From JAHRAW01 sp965203265 (lineage in GTDB: Bacteria > Pseudomonadota > Gammaproteobacteria > Arenicellales > Poriferihabitantaceae), in assembly GCA_965203265.1 (NCBI GenBank), contig CBDBBV010000002.1:1922001-1986000 (forward strand): a stretch of 64,000 bases of DNA, in the 5' to 3' direction. How positions within the stretch are numbered: position 1 is the first letter of the stretch; every line of letters starts with the position of its first letter. The notes under the pieces were generated by a model that was not told the origin of the DNA, searched no databases, and was given only the letters and a program-made list of their open reading frames with translations. Of this stretch, positions 7,524-15,742 are shown one piece after another. Both the position numbers and the translations under genes were made by a program.

Positions 7524-8713
7524 GGCAAATTACCCAAACTACCGCTGCGATCTTGCAGGGAAAATCCGCCGAGGGGCCGGTCATGGTTGCGGCTGAAGGC
7601 GATGGCCTTGAACAGCTCGCCCATTTCGTGGGGTAGGGTCAGTGTGCCGATCTGTTGAGCCAGAGATGGATTCGGGGCGCGATGCGGGTGCGGGTACGGG
7701 TGCGAATTCGATTCGTCGCCGCCCGCCGCCAGATCAAGCACGCCCAAGGACAACAGAAACGCGCCCTGAGAGGCGAATCCGGCGAGGGTCATGCCCGCCT
7801 CCCGCGCCGCGTGGGCGATGGCTGTGTAGTCGATGTGCACGGAAATATCCTGCAATCCGGGGTGGAAGAACGGGTCGTCGTGCGCCATTTGCCGATAGTG
7901 GCACATCAGGGTGCCCTGTTGGCGCTGGGGGTGGTAGAACTCGTGGCGCGGGAAGCCGTAGTCGAGCAGCAACATCACGCCGCGATTCAATTTTTCCCCG
8001 ACCGAGCGAACCCACGCCTCGGCGCGCAACCCCATCTCGCTGCGATAGCCCGGCGGCAGGTCGCATTCGGCCAAACGATCCTGCAACGACTGCGGCAACG
8101 GCGCGGCAAGCTTCGCCCAGTGAAATCCATCCGCGCCGCAGGCCACGCCGAGGGCCTGCGCCTGCCCCTCCGCGCCGACCTCGAAGCGAATCGCCGGCAT
8201 GGCATCGAGCACCTCGTTGGCCAACGCCACGCCGACGAAACCCTCTTCCGGCAACCGCTCGAGCCAGTGCACGCGCTCGCCCAGAGACGCGCAGCGGGCG
8301 GCGATGGTGGCGCGCTGGCGGGCGCTCAGAGCCGCGCTGGTTTCCACGATGCAATAGCGCTCGGGCAGCCGCCCCAATGCCTCCAGAGCCGGCAACATAT
8401 CGGCGGCAAGGCGGCCGCTGCCGGCGCCGAATTCGATGATGTCGCCAGAGCCGATTTCCGCCAGCACTTCGGCGCATTGCTTTGCCAGACAGCGCGCCAG
8501 CACATCCCCCAGATGCGGCGCGGTCACAAAATCCCCGAATCGACCGAATGCGGGCAGTCCAGCGCTGTAATACCCCAATGCGGGCGCGTACAACGCCTCT
8601 TGCATGAATTGGTCGAAACCGATCCAGCCGTGGTTGTCGGCGATGCAGCGGCGGATGCGCCTGCTCAGCCGCTCGGAATGAAGTTTGTGTTCAGCCGTGG
8701 GTTCGCTCAACAT
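7520..8713 (-). CDS. SAM-dependent methyltransferase of the MidA/NDUFAF7 family
   Basis: From the ATG at 8713 the protein has 397 residues. It starts with a helix ending in IGFDQFMQEALYAPALGYYS, the signature beginning of this family, followed by FVTAPHLGDVLA and the SAM-binding loop IIEFGAGSGRLAADML. LLDYGFPRHEFYHPQR matches the later family core. The mitochondrial relative methylates an arginine of the complex I 49-kDa subunit, the homologue of NuoD. That is suggestive because this genome encodes complex I about 40 kb away, but the bacterial target is not established. The open frame continues to 8884 only across the divergent folM promoter. It is the first gene of the metA operon and shares a divergent control region with the folM-like gene. 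Confidence 0.88.
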   Translation of the reverse strand: MLSEPTAEHKLHSERLSRRIRRCIADNHGWIGFDQFMQEALYAPALGYYSAGLPAFGRFGDFVTAPHLGDVLARCLAKQCAEVLAEIGSGDIIEFGAGSGRLAADMLPALEALGRLPERYCIVETSAALSARQRATIAARCASLGERVHWLERLPEEGFVGVALANEVLDAMPAIRFEVGAEGQAQALGVACGADGFHWAKLAAPLPQSLQDRLAECDLPPGYRSEMGLRAEAWVRSVGEKLNRGVMLLLDYGFPRHEFYHPQRQQGTLMCHYRQMAHDDPFFHPGLQDISVHIDYTAIAHAAREAGMTLAGFASQGAFLLSLGVLDLAAGGDESNSHPYPHPHRAPNPSLAQQIGTLTLPHEMGELFKAIAFSRNHDRPLGGFSLQDRSGSLGNLP

Positions 8714-8731
8714 TGCTGGAGTGGAGCCGGG

Positions 8732-8758
8732 TTGCCGGGAAAAAAGCGGTGCTAGAAT
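8732..8758 (+). promoter_or_regulatory. Putative promoter of the folM-like gene
   Basis: TTGCCG (8732-8737) is followed 15 bases later by an extended -10, TGC-TAGAAT (8750-8758). A start near 8765 would give a leader of about 55 bases. It sits in the 106-bp divergent gap with the MidA-like gene. Confidence 0.45.
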
Positions 8759-8769
8759 AGGAAACTCGA

Positions 8770-8791
8770 TTGATACAAACTTGATACAAAC
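8770..8791 (+). repeat. Tandem duplication of an 11-mer in the folM-like leader
   Basis: TTGATACAAAC occurs twice back to back (8770-8780 and 8781-8791) in the divergent intergenic region, just downstream of the predicted folM-like transcription start. It could be an operator for both divergent operons or a simple slippage duplication. Confidence 0.6.
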
Positions 8792-8819
8792 ACGGCGTGG
8801 CGCGTCGGTCGGGGGAATT

Positions 8820-9563
8820 ATGACCAGTTTGCAGGATAAAGTCGCGCTCATCACCGGCGGTTCCCGGCGAATCGGCGCACACACCGCGCGTATGTTGCAC
8901 CACTGGGGGATGAAGGTGGTGATTCACTATCGCCGCAGTGCCGCGCAGGCGGAATCCCTGCGGGCGGAATTGTGCGACCAGCGCCCCGGCTCGGTGCTGC
9001 TGATTCGCGGAGACCTCACGGAACTCGCCAAGGCGCGCAATCTGGTGCGCCAGTGCGCCGCCGAATTCGGGCGGCTGGACGCCCTCATCAACAATGCCTC
9101 GGCATTCTTCCCGACGCCGCTTCACGCCGCCGACGAAGAGCAGTGGCAGCTCATCATGGACACCAACCTCAAGGCGCCCTTCTTTCTCAGCCAAGCAGCC
9201 GCCCCGCACCTGAAGAAAACCCACGGCGCCATCGTCAACATCACCGACATATACGCCGAGCGCCCACTGCCCCAACACGCCCTCTATTGCGCCTCCAAGG
9301 CCGGCCTGTGGTCGCTGACTCGCTCCCTAGCGCAGGAACTCGGCCCGCAAGTGCGCGTCAACGCGGTGGCGCCGGGAGCAATCCTCTGGCCGGAAAACGA
9401 CACCGACGAACTGGCCCGCCAAAGACTGGTATCACGCACCCCGCTGAAACGCGCGGGCAACGCCGACGACATCGCCTCGGCTGTGCGATTTCTGCTGGCG
9501 GACGCGGATTTCGTCACCGGTCAGGTGATCACTGTGGATGGGGGGCGGACGGTGGTGGTTTGA
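8820..9563 (+). CDS. folM: Short-chain dehydrogenase, pteridine (dihydromonapterin/dihydrofolate) reductase type
   Basis: This is a 247-residue Rossmann-fold reductase. The NADPH-binding site shows the TGGSRRIG pattern, with Arg in place of the usual second Gly as in pteridine reductases. NNASAF follows the cofactor strand, and the catalytic Tyr-x-x-x-Lys is YCASK. VNAVAPGAILWPE is also typical of pteridine reductases. The likely reaction is NADPH-dependent reduction of dihydrobiopterin, dihydromonapterin or dihydrofolate in the cytosol. The ATG at 8820 has GGGGGA just before it. A minus-strand terminator lies downstream. The exact pterin substrate is inferred from family resemblance. Confidence 0.85.
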   Translation: MTSLQDKVALITGGSRRIGAHTARMLHHWGMKVVIHYRRSAAQAESLRAELCDQRPGSVLLIRGDLTELAKARNLVRQCAAEFGRLDALINNASAFFPTPLHAADEEQWQLIMDTNLKAPFFLSQAAAPHLKKTHGAIVNITDIYAERPLPQHALYCASKAGLWSLTRSLAQELGPQVRVNAVAPGAILWPENDTDELARQRLVSRTPLKRAGNADDIASAVRFLLADADFVTGQVITVDGGRTVVV

Positions 9564-9630
9564 GTTGTACGAGTTGTTCGCGCCATGATTTCGCCGCCGC
9601 TCTGATGATCAACAAAAATTCCTTCCGACT

Positions 9631-9661
9631 TAAAAAGAAACGCCGCCCGAAAGAGGCGGCG
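9631..9661 (-). terminator. Intrinsic terminator after the 93-residue coiled-coil gene
   Basis: A 7-bp stem (cgccgcc at 9641-9647 with ggcggcg at 9655-9661) is followed on the minus strand by TTTCTTTTTA. It ends transcription of the small gene at 9693-9974. No matching T tract exists on the plus strand. Confidence 0.85.
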
Positions 9662-9692
9662 TCAGTGAAAATATATGGTGGAAACTCAGAGT

Positions 9693-9974
9693 TTAATGGG
9701 TTGCGATGTTGGCTATATCTGCCTTCACTTCTTTGCGCAGTTCGTTGATTTGAGCCTGCACATTGCGATCGAGACTGTTCATTCGATCGGTGATTCTTTC
9801 ATCAAATTTTTCAAGGTCATGGGACACGGCGCTCAGCAAAGATGTTTCCATATCTTTCATGTCCTGTTTCGATTTCTCCCTTGAATCGGCCAAAGCCTCT
9901 GTCAACGCTTCATCAATAACGCTTCGGAAGGAATCCGCCAGCAAGTTGACGCTCCCGTTCAGTTTCTTGCTCAT
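9693..9974 (-). CDS. Small hypothetical protein, predicted alpha-helical coiled coil
   Basis: I do not recognise this 93-residue protein. It is charged and nearly all helix-forming, with no signal peptide or membrane segment. Heptad-like spacing in residues about 45-90 (FDERITDRMNSLDRNVQAQI) suggests a coiled coil. The ATG at 9974 is chosen because AGGA lies 7 bases upstream; the open frame reaches 10082 but without a better site. It has its own terminator and stands alone between two plus-strand genes, so it is probably a monocistronic gene with its own promoter within the 247-bp gap upstream. Confidence 0.7.
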   Translation of the reverse strand: MSKKLNGSVNLLADSFRSVIDEALTEALADSREKSKQDMKDMETSLLSAVSHDLEKFDERITDRMNSLDRNVQAQINELRKEVKADIANIATH

Positions 9975-10221
9975 TGTGCTGTCCTCTTGATTTAATGGTT
10001 GGGTGTACCAAAACCTGTAACCGATTCCACATCGGATCCAGTTCGCTTTGCTGCAATGTCGCCCGTTTCCGGATGCCTCCATCGCAATCCTGCCGAAAAG
10101 CCGGTATCGTATTCACGAGAGACCCGACAAGGGTTGTGCGACTACAGAGAGGCGGAGAGTAACCCATTTTGTCTGGAAATGTAAGAAAAGTTACCGAAAT
10201 GCCGCAAACCCCCTACCGCCC

Positions 10222-10812
10222 ATGAGCACACCCGCCTTCAACGCATTGTGCAAGCGCATCCGCGCCTGCGACATCTGCAAGGCGCATTTGCCCCTCGATC
10301 CGAATCCGGTTTTTCAGGCGCATCCGGACGCGCGCATTCTGGTAGCCGCGCAGGCTCCCGGAATCCGCGTTCACCGCACCTCGCTGCCGTTCAACGATCC
10401 CAGTGGCGAGCGGTTGCGGGAGTGGATGGGGATCGATCGGGCGTGTTTTTATGATCGGCGCAAGGTGGCCATCGTCCCTATGGGGTTTTGTTATCCCGGC
10501 AGTGCCGCGCGGGGGGATTTGCCGCCGCGGGCGGAATGTGCCGTTGCTTGGCGCAGTCGGTTGCTGGCGGCATTGCCGCGCATCGAGTTGACTCTGGTGA
10601 TCGGCTTGTACGCCCAGCGCTATCACCTCGGCGAGCGGCGCAAGGCTACGCTCACCGAAACCGTGCGGAATTGGCGCGAATACTGGCCGCATTGTGCCGT
10701 TCTGCCGCATCCGAGTCCGCGCAACAACGGCTGGTTGAAGCGCAATCCGTGGTTCGCCGAGCAGTTGGTCGAGTTGCGTCTCGCCGTCTCGCGGGTGTTG
10801 CGGGCGGGTTGA
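10222..10812 (+). CDS. Uracil-DNA glycosylase superfamily protein
   Basis: This is a 196-residue protein of the UDG-like superfamily. Two Cys pairs near the start (CKRIRACDICKAH) recall the cysteine-bearing family 4/5 enzymes. AAQAPGIRVHRTSLPFNDPSG matches the glycosylase motif A region, and HPSPRN (about residue 175) matches the catalytic HPSP motif. The expected GE(A/S)PG is AQAPG here, so the active site is not canonical. It may remove a damaged base or may have another role in this broad superfamily. The ATG at 10222 begins the conserved part; the open frame reaches upstream to 10048 without conservation. The gene converges on nhaB with 12 bases between stops. Confidence 0.8.
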   Translation: MSTPAFNALCKRIRACDICKAHLPLDPNPVFQAHPDARILVAAQAPGIRVHRTSLPFNDPSGERLREWMGIDRACFYDRRKVAIVPMGFCYPGSAARGDLPPRAECAVAWRSRLLAALPRIELTLVIGLYAQRYHLGERRKATLTETVRNWREYWPHCAVLPHPSPRNNGWLKRNPWFAEQLVELRLAVSRVLRAG

Positions 10813-10824
10813 CGGGTTGGTGCC

Positions 10825-12318
10825 CTAGAGAAACGCGATGATGCACAGCAGGCCGACTCCGCCCAATACCACGGTGTACGGCAACGCCATCCACACCATC
10901 TTGCCGTAGGACAGGCGGATCAGCGGCGCCAGCATGGAAGTCAGCAGGAAGAGGAAGGCCGCCTGACCGTTGGGGGTGGCCACGCTCGGCAGGTTGGTGC
11001 CGGTGTTGATGGCGATGGCGAGGTTATCGAAATGCGCGCGGGAGATGGCGCCGGCGTCGAAGGCCGCCCTCATTTCGTTGATGTAGACCGTGGCGACAAA
11101 GACATTGTCGCTGATCATGGACAGCACGCCGTTGGCGATGAAGAAGATGGCCGGCTGGGATTCCACCGGCATGGCCAGCGCGCTATCGATGATGGGGCTG
11201 AACAGGTGGGCGTCGTGAATCATGGCGACGATGACGAAAAACACCACGAGCAGGCCGGTAAAGGGCAACGCCTCTTCAAACGCCCGACCGATGCGGTGCT
11301 CATCGGTGATGCCGGTGAAGGCGGTTTGCAGAACGATGATGGCAAGGCCGATCAACCCCACCGGCGCGAGGTGGAACGCCAGGGTGATGACGAGGAAGAC
11401 GGCCGCCACCGCCTGCATCTTGATGTCGTACATTTCGGCGTCGCTGCGGGTGCGATCCTGTTGCTCGGAATACTGCGCCAGAATGACGCGCACATCTTCG
11501 GGCAGGGTGGTGCCGAAATCGGACCACTTCAATTTTTCCAATAGCCAGCAGGTGCATAGCCCGCACACCAGCACCGGCATGGTGATGGGCGCCATCTTGA
11601 AGAAGAACTCCATGAACTCCCACTCCATCTTGGCGGCGATCAGCAGATTTTGCGGCTCGCCCACCAGCGTGCACACGCCGCCCAAGGCGGTGCCGACCGC
11701 GCCGTGCATGACCAGACTGCGCAGGAACATGCGAAATTGCTCGAGGGATTCTCCGCCCAACTCATCCCGCTCGAGGACGCTGGCGGGATCGTAGTCCGGG
11801 TCGCCGGACTGGATGCGGTGATAGACGCCGTAAAAGCCCACCGCCACGCTGATCAGCACGGCGGTAACGGTGAGGGCGTCGAGGAAGGCGGACAGGATCG
11901 CCGAGAGGAAGCAGAACAGCAGGGAGAGAACCGACTTCGAGCGGATATTCACGAACACCTTGCTGAAGATGAACATGAGCAACGGCTTCATAAAGTAGAT
12001 GCCCGCCACCATGAACACCAGCAGCAGGATGACCTCGAGATTGGCAACGATCTCGTGGTATACCGAGGTCGGATCGGTCAGGCCGATGAAGATGACTTCG
12101 AGGGCGATGAGCCCGCCCGACTGCAATGGATAGCAGCGCAACGCCATGGCCAGCGCGAAGATGAATTCGCCGATGACCACCCAGCCGGTAACGAACGGGC
12201 CGGTGGTGACCAACAGCAGCGGATTGAGCGCGAGGAAGGCGATGATGGTCGCCTTGTACCATGCCGGGCTAGGGCCGAGGAAGCGATTCCAAGCGATTGT
12301 CAGTGCGGATGATTGCAT
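10825..12318 (-). CDS. nhaB: Na+/H+ antiporter NhaB
   Basis: NhaB exchanges cytoplasmic Na+ for external H+. The 497-residue protein is strongly hydrophobic with about a dozen membrane segments. It contains family blocks such as GGVCTLVGEPQNLLIA and MISDNVFVATVYINEM, and near the end INTGTNLPSVATPNGQAAF. The ATG at 12318 gives the normal N-terminus (ALTIAWNRFLGPSPAWYK); the open frame to 12729 is only a shadow of the creatinase gene. It follows the creatinase gene by 14 bases, so the two are likely cotranscribed. Confidence 0.95.
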   Translation of the reverse strand: MQSSALTIAWNRFLGPSPAWYKATIIAFLALNPLLLVTTGPFVTGWVVIGEFIFALAMALRCYPLQSGGLIALEVIFIGLTDPTSVYHEIVANLEVILLLVFMVAGIYFMKPLLMFIFSKVFVNIRSKSVLSLLFCFLSAILSAFLDALTVTAVLISVAVGFYGVYHRIQSGDPDYDPASVLERDELGGESLEQFRMFLRSLVMHGAVGTALGGVCTLVGEPQNLLIAAKMEWEFMEFFFKMAPITMPVLVCGLCTCWLLEKLKWSDFGTTLPEDVRVILAQYSEQQDRTRSDAEMYDIKMQAVAAVFLVITLAFHLAPVGLIGLAIIVLQTAFTGITDEHRIGRAFEEALPFTGLLVVFFVIVAMIHDAHLFSPIIDSALAMPVESQPAIFFIANGVLSMISDNVFVATVYINEMRAAFDAGAISRAHFDNLAIAINTGTNLPSVATPNGQAAFLFLLTSMLAPLIRLSYGKMVWMALPYTVVLGGVGLLCIIAFL

Positions 12319-12332
12319 GATGAGCGAAATGG

Positions 12333-13562
12333 TTAGTGCGGATTCACCGCCGGTTGGATGATGTTGTGCTGCGAGCCGTAGGGGAAGCCGGTGATGTTGC
12401 GGTTGCCGTCCTCGGTTACCACCAGAATGTCGTGCTCGCGATAGCCGCCCGCACCGGCTCTGCCTTCGGGGATGACGATCATCGGCTCCATCGACACCAC
12501 CATGTTGGGCACCAGCACCGTGTCGATGTCTTCGCGCAATTCCAGCCCGGCCTCGCGGCCATAGTAGTGGCACAGCACGCCGAAGGAATGGCCGTAGCCG
12601 AAGGTGCGGTATTCGAGCAGATCGTGCTGCCGGTAGATTTGGTTGAGCTCCCGCGCGATGTCGCAACAACGAACACCGGGGGCGATCAGCGCCTGGCCGG
12701 CCTCGTGCACTCGGCAGTTGATCTCCCACAGGCGCAGATGTTCATCCGAGGCGGATTGGCAGAACAGGGTGCGCTCCAACGCCACATAATAGCCGGCCAC
12801 CATGGGAAAGCAATTCATGCTGATAATGTCGCCGCGCTCGATGCGGCGCGAAGTAACCGGATTGTGCGCGCCGTCGGTGTTGATCCCCGATTGCAACCAG
12901 GTCCAGGTGTCCATCAGCTCGGCGTGCGGCCAGACGCGGGCGATCTCGCGCACCATGGCGTCGGTGGCGTGCAGCGCGACCTCGTGCTCGCCGACTCCCG
13001 GCGCGATCGCCTCGACGCAGGCGGCACCGCCGAGATCGGCGACGCGCGCCATTTTGGTGATGTGCGCGATCTCCTCGTCCGACTTGATCATGCGCAGCGC
13101 CATGGTCGCCGGAGCGATGTCGACGATGCGGCTTTTCGGCAATGCCGCCGTCAGTTTCTCCATGCTCTGCACGCTCAGATGATCGAATTCCACGCCCACG
13201 ACCAATCCATCCGCGATCAATTTGCGCACCGCGCGAAAGTAGTTGTCGTGCTGCCAGTCGGTGTACACCAGATTCTCCCCACGGATGCGCCGCCAGGGCT
13301 GGCCGGCGTCCAGATTGGCGGAAATGACGGTATGCGAATCGCCGTCCACCACCAAACCGTAGGGCCGCCCGAACGCGCAATACAGGAAATCCGCGTAGTA
13401 ATTGATGTTGTGGTGGGAGGTGAACAACGCCACATCCACCCCCTGCTGCGCCATCTCGCGACGCAGTTTGTCCAGACGACCCTCCATCTCGTCGGCGGAA
13501 AAAGTCGGTTGGATTTTGTCGCCGTTGGGGAAGGTGAGTAGACTCGGTTGGGTGGTTGTCAT
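12333..13562 (-). CDS. Creatinase (creatine amidinohydrolase)
   Basis: The protein hydrolyses creatine to sarcosine and urea. This 409-residue sequence follows the Pseudomonas creatinase closely as I recall it. It has FTSHHNINYYADFLYCAFGR in the N-terminal domain, MDTWTWLQSGINTDGAHNP, then YRTFGYGHSFG and HYYGREAGLELREDIDTVL in the pita-bread catalytic domain. This M24-fold enzyme is metal-independent and uses a catalytic His. The ATG at 13562 overlaps the upstream methyltransferase stop by ATGA, and nhaB follows by 14 bases. No sarcosine oxidase, creatininase or urease gene is in the window, so the rest of the pathway must lie elsewhere. Confidence 0.93.
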   Translation of the reverse strand: MTTTQPSLLTFPNGDKIQPTFSADEMEGRLDKLRREMAQQGVDVALFTSHHNINYYADFLYCAFGRPYGLVVDGDSHTVISANLDAGQPWRRIRGENLVYTDWQHDNYFRAVRKLIADGLVVGVEFDHLSVQSMEKLTAALPKSRIVDIAPATMALRMIKSDEEIAHITKMARVADLGGAACVEAIAPGVGEHEVALHATDAMVREIARVWPHAELMDTWTWLQSGINTDGAHNPVTSRRIERGDIISMNCFPMVAGYYVALERTLFCQSASDEHLRLWEINCRVHEAGQALIAPGVRCCDIARELNQIYRQHDLLEYRTFGYGHSFGVLCHYYGREAGLELREDIDTVLVPNMVVSMEPMIVIPEGRAGAGGYREHDILVVTEDGNRNITGFPYGSQHNIIQPAVNPH

Positions 13563-14362
13563 GCTGGCAGTCCGGAGAGATGGGCTGGGGGAACTATGCA
13601 CAAGTTGTCATTGGAATCGAAATGGGTAAGTGAGTGCAATTTCCCCTTCACATATCTGAATATTTTGCTCGATATCGGTTTCTCTCTCATCCTCAATATG
13701 CGTGAAAGGTTGCTACCTTCATCATTTTTCCCCTTCTGTATAAAGACGATATTGTGAAAGAAACTCATCGAAACGATATTTTCGTCAAAATAATTCGGGC
13801 GGTAAAGCGGATTCTCGATCTCCTCGTGATTCAGGCCGTCCAACAATTGCTTGAAATAATTCATTGCCGTATTTTTTCGGCGCAGATCGAAACTGTCCCC
13901 GCCAAAACTCTTCCAGTACGAAGTTTGCAGATCCTCGACCACGTATATTCCGTTCTCTGCCAAAAGGGGAAATAAAAATTCGAAGGAGGTGATGATATGC
14001 GATTGCAGATGGCTGCCATCATCGATAATGATATCGAATGGGCCCATCTCGGAGTTTATTTCCGCCAACATTTCCGTATCCGTTTGACTCCCGCGATAAA
14101 TCTTTATCCGCTCTTCCTCAAGTGTTGATTTGTCGAATATGTCGATGGACACGATCTGGCCGTTCGGGAAATACTCCTTCCACATGCGCAATGATTCGCC
14201 ACCTTCATCCGGCCTTTCATATCCACCTACGCCTATCTCGAAAACACGCAGCGACTTGTGCCTGATATGCTCGAAAAACCGATGGTAATGAGGCGTATAA
14301 TAGTGCGCTCCCCATTTGTCCGTTGCATGTTTTTTCGCTAACTCGGTCAGCGCATCAGTCAT
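13559..14362 (-). CDS. Class I SAM-dependent O-methyltransferase, MycE/TylE-like
   Basis: This 267-residue protein begins with LAKKHATDKWGAHYYTPHYH, typical of the mycinamicin/tylosin sugar O-methyltransferase family. The SAM-binding strand is LRVFEIGVGGYE, and FDIIIDDGSHLQSHI carries the conserved acidic metal-binding positions. It probably methylates a sugar or polysaccharide hydroxyl. Base composition is much more AT-rich than its neighbours, which suggests horizontal acquisition. Its stop overlaps the creatinase start by ATGA, so it is now translationally coupled to a gene with no obvious shared function. It runs divergently from ltaE. Confidence 0.85.
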   Translation of the reverse strand: MTDALTELAKKHATDKWGAHYYTPHYHRFFEHIRHKSLRVFEIGVGGYERPDEGGESLRMWKEYFPNGQIVSIDIFDKSTLEEERIKIYRGSQTDTEMLAEINSEMGPFDIIIDDGSHLQSHIITSFEFLFPLLAENGIYVVEDLQTSYWKSFGGDSFDLRRKNTAMNYFKQLLDGLNHEEIENPLYRPNYFDENIVSMSFFHNIVFIQKGKNDEGSNLSRILRMREKPISSKIFRYVKGKLHSLTHFDSNDNLCIVPPAHLSGLPA

Positions 14363-14392
14363 TATTTGGAACCGGGATCAAGTGGATTCAGG

Positions 14393-14420
14393 TTGGCGGT
14401 GTGGTCAATTTCACTATAGC
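14393..14420 (+). promoter_or_regulatory. Putative promoter of ltaE
   Basis: TTGGCG (14393-14398) and TATAGC (14415-14420) are spaced by 16 bases, about 44 bases before the GTG start of ltaE. It lies in the divergent gap with the O-methyltransferase. Confidence 0.4.
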
Positions 14421-14463
14421 ACGAAAACATTTATCAAATGCCAGTTCGCCCGGAAAATCACAG

Positions 14464-15510
14464 GTGATCGACCTGCACAGCGACACCGTAACCACCCCCT
14501 GCGACGGCATGCGCCGGGCGATGATGGACGCCGAGGTGGGCGATGATGTGTACGAAGAGGATCCGACGGTCGCGCGGCTGGAGCGGAAAATGGCGGAAAT
14601 GGCCGGGCAGGAAGCCGGATTGTTCTTTCCCTCCGGCACGCAGAGCAATCTGGTAGCCCTGCTGAGCCATTGCCAGCGAGGCGACGAATACATAGTCGCC
14701 CAGAACGCCCACACCTACCGCTTCGAGGCGGGCGGCGCCGCCGTGCTCGGCAGCATTCAGCCGCAGCCGCTGGAATGCGAGGCGGACGGCACCATCGACC
14801 TCGACAAGGTGGCGGCGGCCATCAAGGCGGACGATTTCCACTTCGCCACAACCCGCCTACTCGCGCTGGAAAACACCATCGGTGGCAAGGTTATCCCGCT
14901 GGATTATCTGGCGCGCGCCGAGTCGCTGGCGCGGGCGAACGGCCTCGGCATCCATCTCGACGGCGCGCGCGCCTTCAACGCCGCCGTTGCCCTCGGTGTC
15001 GAGTTGGCGCAGATTACCCGGCGTTTCGACTCGGTCTCGATCTGTCTCTCCAAGGGATTGGGGGCGCCGGTCGGTTCGGTGTTGTGCGCCAACGAAGAGA
15101 TCATCCGCCGCGCCCGCCGCTGGCGCAAAATGACGGGCGGCGGCATGCGGCAGGTGGGTATGCTGGCCGCCGCCGGACTGTACGCGCTGCAACACAACAT
15201 CGAGCGACTCGGCAACGACCACGCGCGCGCCCAGCGGCTGGCCGATGAATTGACTCGGCTGGACGGCGTGGAAGTGCTCGGCGCAAAGGCGCACACCAAC
15301 ATGGTGTTCGCGACACTGCCCGGCCACGACCTCGAGGCGCTGGGGGAATACGCCCGCAGCCGCGGCTTGCTGCTCGGCAAAGCGACTGCGGCGGGCGGCA
15401 TACGGCTGGTAACCCATCGGCAGATCGACGATCGGGACATCGCCGAGGCGGTGCGCATCATTGCCGATTTTCTCGCCAAAGCTCGGGCGCCTGCGCGCCA
15501 CGCCCCTTGA
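14464..15510 (+). CDS. ltaE: Low-specificity L-threonine aldolase
   Basis: This PLP enzyme cleaves L-threonine or allo-threonine to glycine and acetaldehyde. It begins VIDLHSDTVTTPCDGMRRAM, the hallmark N-terminus. Further motifs are GDDVYEEDPTV, LENTIGGKV, IHLDGARAFNA (PLP-binding Asp) and SICLSKGLGAPVGS with the Schiff-base Lys. The GTG at 14464 is preferred (348 aa) because it gives the normal family start. The open frame runs back to 14323, overlapping the divergent methyltransferase gene. A consensus-like promoter for proS begins at its stop codon. Confidence 0.94.
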   Translation: MIDLHSDTVTTPCDGMRRAMMDAEVGDDVYEEDPTVARLERKMAEMAGQEAGLFFPSGTQSNLVALLSHCQRGDEYIVAQNAHTYRFEAGGAAVLGSIQPQPLECEADGTIDLDKVAAAIKADDFHFATTRLLALENTIGGKVIPLDYLARAESLARANGLGIHLDGARAFNAAVALGVELAQITRRFDSVSICLSKGLGAPVGSVLCANEEIIRRARRWRKMTGGGMRQVGMLAAAGLYALQHNIERLGNDHARAQRLADELTRLDGVEVLGAKAHTNMVFATLPGHDLEALGEYARSRGLLLGKATAAGGIRLVTHRQIDDRDIAEAVRIIADFLAKARAPARHAP

Positions 15511-15535
15511 CACTACCGAGCGGCGTGGAGATACT
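15507..15535 (+). promoter_or_regulatory. Putative sigma-70 promoter upstream of proS
   Basis: TTGACA (15507-15512), overlapping the ltaE stop codon, is followed at exactly 17 bases by GATACT (15530-15535). A second TACACT lies at 15562-15567. The leader to the proS ATG would be about 200 bases; I see no clear riboswitch or T-box in it. Confidence 0.45.
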
Positions 15536-15742
15536 CGAAACACCTGACGGGTGCGGTGGATTACACTTATTTTTGAATGTAGCCGCCGTAGCCAGCCATC
15601 GGTTTTTTCGGCCTCATTTCCCCGTGGACGATCCCCCGAGACGAACTTAATCGTTGCGATCCTCCAGCCGATCCTGATCCGCCCACCCGTAGCCGCCCGC
15701 CGATCCGTTACTTTTTTCCGCGAACCAACCCCCAAACCCACC

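Noticed and set aside
12319..12729. N-terminal extension of nhaB
   Set aside because: It overlaps the creatinase 3' end in another frame and is low-complexity; NhaB homology begins at the ATG at 12318.
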